Shown here: in pieces, positions 18,254-27,328 of the stretch
How positions within the stretch are numbered: position 1 is the first letter of the stretch
How the letters are laid out: each line of letters starts with the position of its first letter
Source of the DNA: Saprospiraceae bacterium
GTDB taxonomy: Bacteria > Bacteroidota > Bacteroidia > Chitinophagales > Saprospiraceae
Length of the DNA stretch: 64,000 nucleotides
Assembly: GCA_016722285.1 (NCBI GenBank)
Contig: JADKGI010000005.1
Coordinates: 62,001 to 126,000, forward strand
Direction: 5' to 3'
Translations under genes and position numbers: made by a program
The notes under the pieces: generated by a model
The model's database searches: none
Seen by the model: only the letters and a program-made list of their open reading frames with translations
Told to the model about the DNA's origin: nothing

Positions 18254-19663
18254 ATGAAACGCCGAGAATTTTTCAGAAATGCTGCTTTTGGTGCAGCTGC
18301 AAGTTCTTTTTTATTTCCAGCACAAGGTTGTAGCTCCAGTCAGCTTTTAGTAAACGGTCAGGGTAAGGGCAGGACAGCTAAAAATATCATTTTTCTGGTC
18401 AGTGATGGAATGAGTACCGGTACGCTCAATATGGCTGAGCTGTTATTGCGCCGCAAAGAAGGTCGTGGTTCGCATTGGTTGGACTTGTATAGAGATCAGA
18501 GAGCTGCCAGGGCATTAATGGACACAGCATCATCTAGCTCTTTAGTGACAGATTCTGCTGCGAGTAGCTCATCCTGGGGCGGGGGACACAGAGTTCCTAA
18601 CGGGCATCTGAACATTGGTTCAAATGGAGAAGAATACTTGCCCATTCTGCAGAAATTTAAGAGAGCAGGAAAGAAAGTAGGTTGTGTGACGACAGTTCCG
18701 ATCACTCATGCAACTCCGGCAGGATTTTGTGTAAACAGTAAAAGCAGAAATTCCCAACCTGAGATTGCCATCGATTATCTGAAACTCAGATTTGATGTCA
18801 TGATGGGTGGAGGTGCCAAGTATTTTGAAGGAAGAGAAGATGGAAGAAACCTTTTTGCGGAGTATGCTGAACAAGGTTTTCAGGTATCTAGAGAAAAATC
18901 AACAATGTTGAAGGCTGATTCAGGCAAACCTGTACTTGGTATATTTGATAAGGATGGTCTTCCGTATGAGATTGACAGATTGCATCAGCCTAACTTACAG
19001 GAAAAAGTCCCATCATTAGCTGAAATGACCACTAAAGCCATAGATTTGATGAAAAGTCATACCCATGGGTTTGTATTGCAGGTTGAAGGCGGCAAGGTGG
19101 ATTGGGCGGCACATTCCAATGATGCACCCGCGCTTCTGTACGATCAGATTGCTTTTGATGAAGCCATTCATATAGCCATAAACTTTGCTGCCAAAGATCA
19201 GAATACCCTGGTTATTATCACTACAGATCATGGAAATTCAAATCCAGGTCTTTATTACGGTTCAAAGGCGGATGAAAATTTTGATAAATTTCTGACGATC
19301 CGTCGTTCAAATGATTCTTTGCTCATGGGAATAAAAAAGGAAGAAACGCCAGCTCAAATACTAGAAAAAATTAAAGAATTTCAGGGAATTGACATCACCA
19401 TTGAGCAATCTCAAAATATCAAATCCAAGTATCTGTATCTGGACGGTGATGGGGTGTATAACGCATATAAATTGCCTTTCAAAGAGTATGGGCAGATCAC
19501 TGCAGATCATACTTCTGTGTCTTTTGGTGGTATGGATCATACGGGAGATTTTGTCGAACTCGCTATGTTTGGTCCCGGAAGTGAACGTTTGAAACCATTT
19601 GTGATCAATACCGATTTGCATCAACTGATGCTGGATGCCGCTGAGGTGGAAAATAAGTTTTAA
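18254..19663 (+). CDS. Alkaline phosphatase (PhoA-type superfamily)
   Basis: The 469-residue protein starts with MKRREFFRNAAFGAAASSF, a twin-arginine-like signal, followed by PAQGC, which could also be a lipobox, so it may be a Tat-exported lipoprotein. Metal and active-site motifs of alkaline phosphatase are present in order: LVSDGMSTGT near residue 49, the nucleophile stretch VTDSAASSSS near 97-106 (serine after TD), QVEGGKVDWAAHSND near 275-289, ITTDHGNSNP near 322, and MDHTGDFVELAMFGPGSE near 425. It would hydrolyse phosphomonoesters in the periplasm or at the surface. It is first in a run of three genes, 8 bases before a GT-C-like membrane protein gene. Confidence 0.93.
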   Translation: MKRREFFRNAAFGAAASSFLFPAQGCSSSQLLVNGQGKGRTAKNIIFLVSDGMSTGTLNMAELLLRRKEGRGSHWLDLYRDQRAARALMDTASSSSLVTDSAASSSSWGGGHRVPNGHLNIGSNGEEYLPILQKFKRAGKKVGCVTTVPITHATPAGFCVNSKSRNSQPEIAIDYLKLRFDVMMGGGAKYFEGREDGRNLFAEYAEQGFQVSREKSTMLKADSGKPVLGIFDKDGLPYEIDRLHQPNLQEKVPSLAEMTTKAIDLMKSHTHGFVLQVEGGKVDWAAHSNDAPALLYDQIAFDEAIHIAINFAAKDQNTLVIITTDHGNSNPGLYYGSKADENFDKFLTIRRSNDSLLMGIKKEETPAQILEKIKEFQGIDITIEQSQNIKSKYLYLDGDGVYNAYKLPFKEYGQITADHTSVSFGGMDHTGDFVELAMFGPGSERLKPFVINTDLHQLMLDAAEVENKF

Positions 19664-19671
19664 TATCCGGC

Positions 19672-20997
19672 ATGTTCAAAAAAAAGGTGACTACCTGGAT
19701 TGTAGTTCTTGTACTTTTCTCCTTATTGGAATTTTTGATGTTAAGTTATCTGAAAGGCTATTTTGGTATCTATTTCAGCCCTGTTATATTCTTTATATCT
19801 TCAGCCGGTGTTAGTATTTCAGCACTTTATGCTGCATTTTTCTTTAAAGAAACTCCAGTAATAAACCAAAAGTATATAAGATCCATTTTACTCATGTTGC
19901 CATTGCTGATAGGTTTGTTATATTATGGATATTCGGTTTTCAGCCAATTTCCAGTCGATAGTAATCAGTCAGATGTATTTGCCCAGGTCTTGTCTCCTTC
20001 TACCTGGTTGTTGACTGGAGAATATCCATATCAGGATGTGGTATTACCCACTTATACGATGCACAATACATATTTGCCCATGCAATGGCTGCCATTTATC
20101 TTGGCTGTAATATTTAGTATTGATCCCAGGTGGATACCATTGACTGCGTGGGTAATTATGATGATCTTTTTTCTTTATTTTTTACCTGTTTCTCAAAGGA
20201 AATGGGATTTTAAATTTACCGCTGGCTATTTTTTAACCGGCGTTTTGGCTATATTTAGCATGTATGGTTTTATTTCGGAGAATAGTTTTGACTATGCTGT
20301 TACGCTTGAGATGCTGCCAGTCGCTTATTATATTGGGCTGACACTTAGCCTGCTAAGAGGCAATTGGTTTTTCATGGGATTATCGATGGGGTGCTGTCTG
20401 ATGAGTCGGTTTTCTATCCTACTATTTGTACCATTCCTGATGTGGTATGTATGGAAAAGATTTGGGTCAGCCGTGTTTTTAAAATCCTGTGTTACAACGG
20501 TTGTGTTTATAATTCTCATTTTCATTCTTCCATTTATGCTCAAGGACCCGCAATTGGTATCCAAAATTGCAGGCAATTATGAAAACGGAGCTTTTGGTGA
20601 GTGGCAAGTCCATGGATGGCAACAAGATGGCGAAGAACCTTATCAGTTGGCCCGAGGTCTGGGCGCAGCTATATTCTTCAAAAGGTTATACGAATATGAC
20701 ATTGAATCCGGAATACAGCACATCAAAGAAGTCGGAACTTTACTAAGTGGTATTATTGCAATTTTTATGATATACCTTTATCAAAGGAACAGGAAATTTT
20801 TAAATCACGACTGGGTACTTTTGGGTGGAGTTAAATTGTATTTGACGATATTTTATACCTTTGTCCTGATACCTTATCCCTATTTATATGTACTACCGGT
20901 CACTATGACTTCTCTAATGATTTTAAAAGCATATTCGGACTATTCTCGTTTTGAGATACGAGATCCCAATGTACCTTTATGTATCGAAGCGTCTTAA
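19672..20997 (+). CDS. Polytopic membrane protein, probable GT-C-type glycosyltransferase
   Basis: The 441-residue protein has about ten or more hydrophobic helices. The loop after the third helix carries SDVFAQVLSPSTWLLTGEYPYQDVVLP, resembling the first extracytoplasmic loop of GT-C enzymes (GT87/DUF2029-like), where an acidic pair near the helix end acts in catalysis with a polyprenyl-phosphate sugar donor. The assignment is by topology and this loop only. It sits 8 bases after the phosphatase gene and 17 bases before a GT2 gene, which would make a polyprenyl-phosphate sugar donor for a GT-C enzyme. Together the pair could form a lipid-linked sugar pathway. Confidence 0.6.
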   Translation: MFKKKVTTWIVVLVLFSLLEFLMLSYLKGYFGIYFSPVIFFISSAGVSISALYAAFFFKETPVINQKYIRSILLMLPLLIGLLYYGYSVFSQFPVDSNQSDVFAQVLSPSTWLLTGEYPYQDVVLPTYTMHNTYLPMQWLPFILAVIFSIDPRWIPLTAWVIMMIFFLYFLPVSQRKWDFKFTAGYFLTGVLAIFSMYGFISENSFDYAVTLEMLPVAYYIGLTLSLLRGNWFFMGLSMGCCLMSRFSILLFVPFLMWYVWKRFGSAVFLKSCVTTVVFIILIFILPFMLKDPQLVSKIAGNYENGAFGEWQVHGWQQDGEEPYQLARGLGAAIFFKRLYEYDIESGIQHIKEVGTLLSGIIAIFMIYLYQRNRKFLNHDWVLLGGVKLYLTIFYTFVLIPYPYLYVLPVTMTSLMILKAYSDYSRFEIRDPNVPLCIEAS

Positions 20998-21014
20998 CAC
21001 AAGTATTGAGCCTG

Positions 21015-21739
21015 ATGAAAAATATTGACATTACTCTTCTTATACCCGCTTTCAATCCTCCTGCGGGATGGCATCATGTTTTTATAGAAAGGTACCTTGA
21101 TTTTGTGATATGTTTGGGGCAGAAATCCCTGTGGTCCTGGTCAATGATGGCAGCACCAGAGACATAAGGGGTGAAGCTGATTTAATAGCATTGCAGTTAG
21201 GACAAAAATTTAAATATACAGGATATCAATACAATAAAGGAAAAGGCGGAGCACTGAAATTTGGTGCTTCTATGTGTGAAACAGATAGGATTGTATTTAC
21301 CGATACTGATTTTCCTTATGATAACCAAAGCATGAAATCTGTGATCAAAAGTGTGCAGTCCACTTCCGGATTGGTGACCGGATTCCGGTCAGAGGCTTAT
21401 TACGCGGATGTTTCATTATTCAGAACTATTTTGTCCAAATCGTTGAGATGGCTCAATAAATCTTTGCTCGGACTTCCGGTAAATGATACCCAATGTGGAC
21501 TCAAAGCCTTTGACGGCCAAGTCAAAGCAATATTACTTAAATGTGAGACGGATAGATTTCTGATTGATCTGGAATTACTCTTAGCTGCCAGCAATCAAAA
21601 TATTAAAATAACACCAGTACCAGTAAAGCTGAGAGATGATATTGGTTTTACCAGGTTTAACGCTTCGGTTTTGCTAAAAGAAGTATTTAGTTTTTTTAAA
21701 TTAATCTGGAAATACAGGGTTTTGAAAAAGAAATTTTAG
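21015..21739 (+). CDS. GT2 glycosyltransferase, dolichyl-phosphate-sugar synthase-like, frameshifted
   Basis: The N-terminal part (MKNIDITLLIPAFNPP) and the rest (PVVLVNDGST, YNKGKGGALKFGAS, FTDTDFPYD, NDTQCGLKAF) lie in different frames. Together they form a normal GT2 domain of the polyprenyl-phosphate glycosyltransferase type, with nucleotide-binding VNDGS and a DxD-like TDTD motif. Adding one T to the T-run at 21101-21104 joins them as RYLDF-CDMFGAEIP. ATG 21015 is preferred because it opens directly into the conserved strand and follows the preceding stop; an in-frame ATG at 20979 overlaps the upstream gene. The enzyme would move a sugar from a nucleotide donor to a lipid phosphate on the cytoplasmic side. 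The break looks like sequence error. Confidence 0.8.
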
Positions 21740-21758
21740 GGTATGGTTAAAAATTTTT

Positions 21759-21824
21759 TTAGTTGCTAATCAATAGGTTATGGTTCTGACAATAAAATAA
21801 TTAACGAGTTTAGTGAACTAAATG
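21759..21824 (+). repeat. 66-bp dispersed repeat, copy 1
   Basis: These 66 bases are the exact reverse complement of 53345-53410. Weaker similarity extends about 20 bases further on the TTAGTTGCT side, back to about 21742. The far end contains the palindrome TTTAGTGAACTAAA. The copy lies between convergent genes and no open frame fits it. Confidence 0.95.
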
Positions 21825-21832
21825 AGATGATC

Positions 21833-22702
21833 TTAAAACTTGTACACAAAATCAACATATGGTATGCCTATGGCAATGGCATCTCTTGCTATGTCGGGTG
21901 AATTGATGAAGGCAATATCGACAGCTATCTGCTCACCAAAAAATCTGAGACCGTAAGAAAAGAATGGCTTGTAACCTTCAAAAGGCACCAGCCAATTTTC
22001 AGAGATGAATGCCATATTTTTTCTGAACCGGTACATGCCACTTATCGTAGCCACTGGTTTGGTTTCGAGATCACCATCAGAAGAAAAGGCCCAGCCTAAC
22101 CCGAAAGTAATATTTTTATCTTCCGTCCCCTTTGTGATCATCCCATATCCAATCCCAAAAATACCCCCCTCGGCGGCGGCAAGAAAGGCCCCTCCGCCTG
22201 CATGCAGGTTGTTTCCGATTTCGTAGCCTCCAAATTTGGGGGTCACCAATAGTACCGGAAAGCCACTGAAAAGGGAAATTATTTCTGTACCCGCACCTAA
22301 AGTGAAGTGATCAGAAAGACCGTAGTTGACTGAGTTTATTACACCATAGATATTTTGATAATATCCTTCACCTTTTTTAAGGTTAAAAGCAGACGGACTG
22401 AACAGATATCGGGAGTGGTGGGGATTGGGAAACCAATATTTACCATTAACAAAACGGGATTCGTCTATCTTTTTGGCTGACACAATCTCTGCCATCAGGA
22501 GTTCTACCCGTGCAGATTTGGTAGCTATGATGATGATATTGTCCCGTTTCTCCACAAACTTACCGGTAAAAGTTGACTCATCTTTCATGGTAATGAGATA
22601 AGTATCAGTGGTGTTGAAATCGAGAATTGGTTTTTGCTTTTGTGCTGAAACCGTCGAATCAAAATATAAGGTTATTAAAAGAAGAATGCTGTAATATTTC
22701 AT
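21833..22702 (-). CDS. Secreted or outer-membrane protein of unknown function
   Basis: The product is about 289 residues from the preferred ATG at 22702 (MKYYSILLLITLYF, cleavage near VSAQ); a longer frame starts at 22741 but would precede the signal peptide. After the signal comes a short LSM-like beta segment (TYLITMKDESTFTGKFVEK). The remainder is glycine-rich with alternating hydrophobic strands (NYGLSDHFTLGAGTEI) and ends VDFVYKF, consistent with an outer-membrane barrel. No specific family or function is recognised. It converges on the GT2 gene with the 66-bp repeat between them. Confidence 0.6.
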   Translation of the reverse strand: MKYYSILLLITLYFDSTVSAQKQKPILDFNTTDTYLITMKDESTFTGKFVEKRDNIIIIATKSARVELLMAEIVSAKKIDESRFVNGKYWFPNPHHSRYLFSPSAFNLKKGEGYYQNIYGVINSVNYGLSDHFTLGAGTEIISLFSGFPVLLVTPKFGGYEIGNNLHAGGGAFLAAAEGGIFGIGYGMITKGTEDKNITFGLGWAFSSDGDLETKPVATISGMYRFRKNMAFISENWLVPFEGYKPFFSYGLRFFGEQIAVDIAFINSPDIARDAIAIGIPYVDFVYKF

Positions 22703-22824
22703 TTTAATATATTTTTGTTTGAATCCTGATAGAATATTCAATTTTTATTAGCCTCGAAGAATATTTATAAAACTAACTACTCACAAGGAACCAATATAAA
22801 AGTATTTAAGTTTCAGGAAGGAAC

Positions 22825-24813
22825 TTATTGCAAAACTGAATTAGTTATTTTCAACTCTTCGGTTTCTTTTTGTTTTTCTTTTGAAATCCTGAAAACCAGT
22901 TTGGCGGCTTCATTTTTTATTTGTACCGGTATTTCTATGAGCAATTTATTGCCATCGTACCGCTTATAGTTGTATCTGTTAGCCTCACCTATGTAGTCGA
23001 TACTATTGTCATTGTTGTCAAATTGCCAGATTTCTGTGATAGAATGAACCCTTGGAGCATCTGTACATTCAATCCAATACGAAAGTACATATTTCCCATT
23101 CATGGTGCTGTCTTTGGGTAGGTAGGCTTCATAGCCCCATCCATTTGAGCCTTTAACTTTGGTGAAACTAAGTTGTATCTCTTTTATATCCTTTAAGTCA
23201 TCTGATACACTCAGCGAATCATTTTTTTTGAGAATATTTATAATGTCGGGCACTTTATATGGTTGACATACTAGTTCGTTGAGCAGAAATGATTGCCTGA
23301 ATGATGTCCGGCTCATATTGGCTCCCATAGTAGGGAGATGGAGATTATATCCTAATTCGAAGTTTTGATTAACAATATGTCCCTGATCACCCCAACTGTA
23401 ACATTCTGAGCCCACATGGAAGAAAGGATCAGGAAGCAAGGCCTGATAGTCTGCTCCTTTGACGGGAAAATTATTATAATCGTTGTTGCAATAATAGGCT
23501 TCAATTGGTATTTGCTGAATTGGTTTTTGATTGTAATACATGAATCCTTCGATCAAGATAACTGAAGGAATCACAAAATATAAAATATCTCGTTTTTCAC
23601 CATGGGTTGAGTTTTTCAGCCATAGATATACTGTGGGAATCGCTACCAGATTGATAGCATAAAAACTGACCCAGGCTACCCTGCCTATACTTCTGAATTG
23701 TTTGAATGGACCGGTATAGTCGAGGAGCCCTTCCAAACCCGGTATGGTAAACGGAAGTCCAAAAGAAATGAGTGCTGAAAGTATAAATATTGCCATTAAG
23801 ATGGACCTGGTATCTTTTAGAATAAAAATATTTTTGATGGCTTTGATATTCAATAATATTCTGAATATTCCTGCAATACAAAACATAACAGCCGTGATTC
23901 CTATATAACTTTTACCTTCAAAATCAAAGTCCCTGACCGTTATGATATTTTTATTTATAAATTCGAAAAGTGGTAACTTATAGCTGAAAAATAATCCCTC
24001 CCAATAGGAATGATAGCTGAAAAACCCCCATGGACTGGAAGGCCTGTCATCTGCATGATTAAAAGCTGATGCCAGAAAATTCAGGATAAGAAAAGGGATC
24101 ACCACCTGTATCAGGAATATCAGGGACATATTTTTTACGGATGGCTTTTGCAATGAAGAAACAGACCAAACAAATACCGACAGGCTGACCATAATGGCAC
24201 CTGTGATAAAATAATACATATGTAGCATACCACTCAGTGAGATTATTATGCCGGTTGCCAGGCTATATCTGAGTAAGTTTTTTCCATCCCAAAGTTTAAG
24301 CCAAAAATAGAAAATCCAGGGTAGGATAGGGTAGAACATACCAAAATGTCCATGGATTCTGTCAGATTGAGGGTGGAGCAACATGAGACCTGCAGTACAC
24401 AGGACGGCAAAAAAGAAGTCAATCTTTAGCTGTCTGAAACAAAGAAATAATCCTAAAGCCCCTAGTATCAACCCAATGAGCAACATGAGATTATGAACTG
24501 AAGGAAGATAGCAGATGATGACAGGAAATATTTGTGAAGCTACTTTAGTAACGTTAGACAACAAGGGTTGGTTATCTGTAAAAATAATATTTTCGTCAAA
24601 AGGGTAATTCATCCCCTCAAATGACATGTAGGAAGTATCATATTTAACATGGTACATGAAGGTATAGTAGTTTTTCATACCATCGCCACCTGTTACCAGA
24701 AATTGATTGGGGTGTTCGATGATTTTTCTGTATGTAAATCCTAATATTAAAGACAGTATAAGCAGTGCCCACAACCACTCTTGTTTAAATCTTTTATCAG
24801 AATATAGCTTCAT
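22825..24813 (-). CDS. Large polytopic membrane protein, GT-C-like
   Basis: The 662-residue protein has about eleven or more membrane helices in residues 15-430. A soluble C-terminal domain of about 200 residues has predicted beta character. The first periplasmic loop carries TGGDGMKNYYTFMYHVKYD, where acidic and aromatic residues after helix 1 recall GT-C glycosyltransferases and the YfhO/DUF6311-like proteins. That would make it a transferase using a lipid-linked sugar on the periplasmic side, but this is inferred from topology. It is divergent from the next gene, an ArnT/PMT-like protein, and shares the 80-base intergenic region with it. Confidence 0.5.
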   Translation of the reverse strand: MKLYSDKRFKQEWLWALLILSLILGFTYRKIIEHPNQFLVTGGDGMKNYYTFMYHVKYDTSYMSFEGMNYPFDENIIFTDNQPLLSNVTKVASQIFPVIICYLPSVHNLMLLIGLILGALGLFLCFRQLKIDFFFAVLCTAGLMLLHPQSDRIHGHFGMFYPILPWIFYFWLKLWDGKNLLRYSLATGIIISLSGMLHMYYFITGAIMVSLSVFVWSVSSLQKPSVKNMSLIFLIQVVIPFLILNFLASAFNHADDRPSSPWGFFSYHSYWEGLFFSYKLPLFEFINKNIITVRDFDFEGKSYIGITAVMFCIAGIFRILLNIKAIKNIFILKDTRSILMAIFILSALISFGLPFTIPGLEGLLDYTGPFKQFRSIGRVAWVSFYAINLVAIPTVYLWLKNSTHGEKRDILYFVIPSVILIEGFMYYNQKPIQQIPIEAYYCNNDYNNFPVKGADYQALLPDPFFHVGSECYSWGDQGHIVNQNFELGYNLHLPTMGANMSRTSFRQSFLLNELVCQPYKVPDIINILKKNDSLSVSDDLKDIKEIQLSFTKVKGSNGWGYEAYLPKDSTMNGKYVLSYWIECTDAPRVHSITEIWQFDNNDNSIDYIGEANRYNYKRYDGNKLLIEIPVQIKNEAAKLVFRISKEKQKETEELKITNSVLQ

Positions 24814-24850
24814 TAGGAAATAATCATTAGAGCTGGTAAAGGTAATATAA

Positions 24851-24880
24851 TTTTGATTTTCATATTTTTATTTAGCTTTG
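24851..24880 (+). promoter_or_regulatory. Bacteroidota-type promoter before the GT39-like gene
   Basis: TTTTG at 24851-24855 and TAGCTTTG at 24873-24880 are separated by 17 bases. The ATG follows 13 bases later. The spacing is slightly shorter than the usual 19. Confidence 0.55.
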
Positions 24881-24893
24881 CCGGCTATTATAT

Positions 24894-26342
24894 ATGTATT
24901 CAATTCGCAATTTAAATATTGAAGGAGGTCTTTTGATAATGTCGGGCCTGATCCTGTTATTTCTGATAGCTAAGGAGGCTTTTGTCATACCACTTACACA
25001 TGATGAATTGAGTACGATAGACTATAGTCAGAAGAGTCTGTTTGATATCATTACTTATGCAGATCCGGTACCGAATAATCATATACTAAACACTCTGCTT
25101 CTCAAATTGAATATAGCCATATTCGGGGAGCTGTTATTTACAGACCGGATCCATAATGTATTGTCTTTCATACTTTTCTATTTTTTTTCTGTCAAATCTG
25201 CATTTCTGCTTTTTAAAGATAATTGGCTGAGATTCTGTTTTGTAGCATTATTAAGCCTCCAGCCTTACCTACTTGATTTCTTTTCTGTCACAAGAGGTTA
25301 TGGACTAAGCGTTGCATTTCAGATGGTAAGCATATTCTATTTTTACAGAAGGTTAAGGGAAGGCAACGAGAAAGATTTATGGTATTCAGTCATTTTTGGC
25401 GCCATTGGGGTCTATGCTAATTTTACGTTGCTTAACTACTATATGCCTTTGGTATTTTTACTTGGAATCCACACAGTTGTCATTAATTATAAATCAGATA
25501 AAAAGAAGACTATAAGACCTTTTATGATTCTTGGGGGTGTAAGTATTATATTGGGCTTACTTTGTTACCTTCCCTTCTCTAAAATGCTTGAGACCAAACA
25601 ATTTGTATATTGGGGAACATCAGGGTTTTTTTCGGATACTGTTAAGCCCTTAATTATTTCACTTCGGGCGGGCACAGAATATTTTGGGTGGACTAATGAC
25701 ACCATTTATGGATTGGTATTAGGTTTTATTATTGTTATATGCGGTGCCGGTATATTATTAATTAAAAGAATTGGAAATAAAACGTTCTTAACGTACAGTT
25801 TTTTATTACTGATTTCTACCATATTGTATAATCATGTGCAATTTTGGCTTGCCGGAGTTCCATTTCTGAATGCGAGAACTGCCTTGTTTTTGATACCTTT
25901 GGTGAGTATTGTGGTTTGCTACGGGTTGGAAGTCATAACATGTACTAACAGAATGTTTGGACTACTATTGACGGTGTTTGTTATTTCACTTTCGTGTCAG
26001 CATTTTGTGCGAGGATTTAATGGCCTTGCTACATATGAGTGGTACAATGATGCAGATACATATGTGGTACTGAAGGATATAGAAAAAGATATAGAGAATC
26101 AAAATCTTCACACTCCTGTGAAAGTTGATTGCCATTGGGTTTTTCATCCGTCCATGACCTACCATATCAAGCATTTATATTCGGATAAGATTGAGCTAAT
26201 GCCTTACCATAAAACAGTGAAACCCGATACAGATGCTATGTTTTACTATACCGGATCCGAAGACATTGATAGTCTATCACCGAGATTTGGAATTTTGCAG
26301 GAATATTCATGGAGAACAAAGTTCTTAATGAAAACAAAATAA
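24894..26342 (+). CDS. GT39/ArnT-like membrane glycosyltransferase
   Basis: The 482-residue protein has about ten to twelve hydrophobic helices and a soluble C-terminal tail of about 100 residues. The first loop has VIPLTHDELSTIDYS, matching the H-D-E motif that follows helix 1 in PMT/ArnT-type (GT39/GT83) enzymes, where the acidic pair is catalytic. Such enzymes move a sugar from a polyprenyl-phosphate donor to a protein or lipid on the outer face of the inner membrane. A 42-residue membrane peptide gene and a GT2 gene follow on the same strand. The acceptor cannot be predicted. Confidence 0.6.
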   Translation: MYSIRNLNIEGGLLIMSGLILLFLIAKEAFVIPLTHDELSTIDYSQKSLFDIITYADPVPNNHILNTLLLKLNIAIFGELLFTDRIHNVLSFILFYFFSVKSAFLLFKDNWLRFCFVALLSLQPYLLDFFSVTRGYGLSVAFQMVSIFYFYRRLREGNEKDLWYSVIFGAIGVYANFTLLNYYMPLVFLLGIHTVVINYKSDKKKTIRPFMILGGVSIILGLLCYLPFSKMLETKQFVYWGTSGFFSDTVKPLIISLRAGTEYFGWTNDTIYGLVLGFIIVICGAGILLIKRIGNKTFLTYSFLLLISTILYNHVQFWLAGVPFLNARTALFLIPLVSIVVCYGLEVITCTNRMFGLLLTVFVISLSCQHFVRGFNGLATYEWYNDADTYVVLKDIEKDIENQNLHTPVKVDCHWVFHPSMTYHIKHLYSDKIELMPYHKTVKPDTDAMFYYTGSEDIDSLSPRFGILQEYSWRTKFLMKTK

Positions 26343-26418
26343 AACCAGCTATTTATAATAACACATTTTACAAAAAATGTATTTTTGCATTTGAATTAGT
26401 CACTATACATACATTACC

Positions 26419-26547
26419 ATGGCAAGTAACAGCGATTACGGAAAAAAAGGATCGATTTTTGGCAAAATTATGCTGACAATAATATTGTTTATTATCTTGT
26501 TGATTTGGGTTTACAATAAGAATGGCCACTTCGTACCTGTCCAGTAA
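26419..26547 (+). CDS. 42-residue single-pass membrane protein
   Basis: ATG 26419 to TAA 26547 encodes MASNSDYGKKGSIFGKI, then a hydrophobic helix (MLTIILFIILLIWVY) and a short polar tail (NKNGHFVPVQ). A TAnnTTTG element (TATTTTTG, 26380-26387) lies 31 bases upstream, separating it from the preceding gene. It precedes a GT2 gene by 40 bases. It could be a small regulator or accessory subunit of a membrane transferase. No family is recognised. Confidence 0.5.
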   Translation: MASNSDYGKKGSIFGKIMLTIILFIILLIWVYNKNGHFVPVQ

Positions 26548-26587
26548 TCATAGTTTTTGAAATTATTAGCTTAGGGAATTTCACTAT

Positions 26588-27325
26588 ATGTACAAAAGTA
26601 AAAAAGTAGTAGTGGTACTGCCTGCTTATAATGCAGCGCTTACGCTGAAAAAAACATATGAAGAGATTCCTTTAGATCTTGTCGATGAAGTGATACTTTG
26701 TGACGACGCATCCAAAGATAAAACAGCCGAGCTCGCCCGGAATCTGGGTATAAAACACATCATCATTCATGAAAATAATAAAGGCTATGGAGGCAACCAG
26801 AAGTCTTTGTACAATAAAGCATTGGAGTTGGGAGGTGATATAGTAATCATGCTTCATCCTGATTATCAATATACGCCACTGCTGATACCATCTATGGTCA
26901 ATATCATAGGAGAAGAGCTTTATCCCGTCGTGCTTGGGTCCCGGATTCTTGGGAAAGGGGCACTAAAAGGTGGCATGCCATTGTATAAATTTATAGCCAA
27001 TCGCTTTCTTACCATGACTCAAAACCTTCTGATAGGTTATAAACTATCAGAATATCACACAGGCTATCGTGCATTCAGCAGGGAAGTACTTCAGGCTATC
27101 AAATATAATAATAATTCAGACGATTTCATTTTCGATAACGAGATGCTGTCACAGATTATTTATAAAGGTTTTGACATAGCCGAGGTCACATGTCCGACCA
27201 AATATTTTGAAGAAGCATCTTCTATCAATTTCACCAGAAGTTCCAGATATGGATTGGGAGTATTAAGGGTATCACTTAATCATCTTATGTGTAAGCTTGG
27301 CTTAGCAAGTTCTCCATTATATTGA
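26588..27325 (+). CDS. GT2 glycosyltransferase, polyprenyl-phosphate type
   Basis: The 245-residue protein is a compact GT-A domain. It has VVVVLPAYNAALTL, nucleotide-binding ILCDDASKDKT, HENNKGYGGNQK, the DxD-equivalent LHPDYQY and YHTGYRAFSREVL. These match the DPM1-like group of GT2, which make polyprenyl-phosphate mannose or glucose. There is no membrane anchor, and residues after 215 are short. It follows a GT39-like gene and could supply that enzyme's lipid donor. It converges on a DUF3298 lipoprotein gene with only 3 bases between stops. Confidence 0.88.
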   Translation: MYKSKKVVVVLPAYNAALTLKKTYEEIPLDLVDEVILCDDASKDKTAELARNLGIKHIIIHENNKGYGGNQKSLYNKALELGGDIVIMLHPDYQYTPLLIPSMVNIIGEELYPVVLGSRILGKGALKGGMPLYKFIANRFLTMTQNLLIGYKLSEYHTGYRAFSREVLQAIKYNNNSDDFIFDNEMLSQIIYKGFDIAEVTCPTKYFEEASSINFTRSSRYGLGVLRVSLNHLMCKLGLASSPLY

Positions 27326-27328
27326 CGG

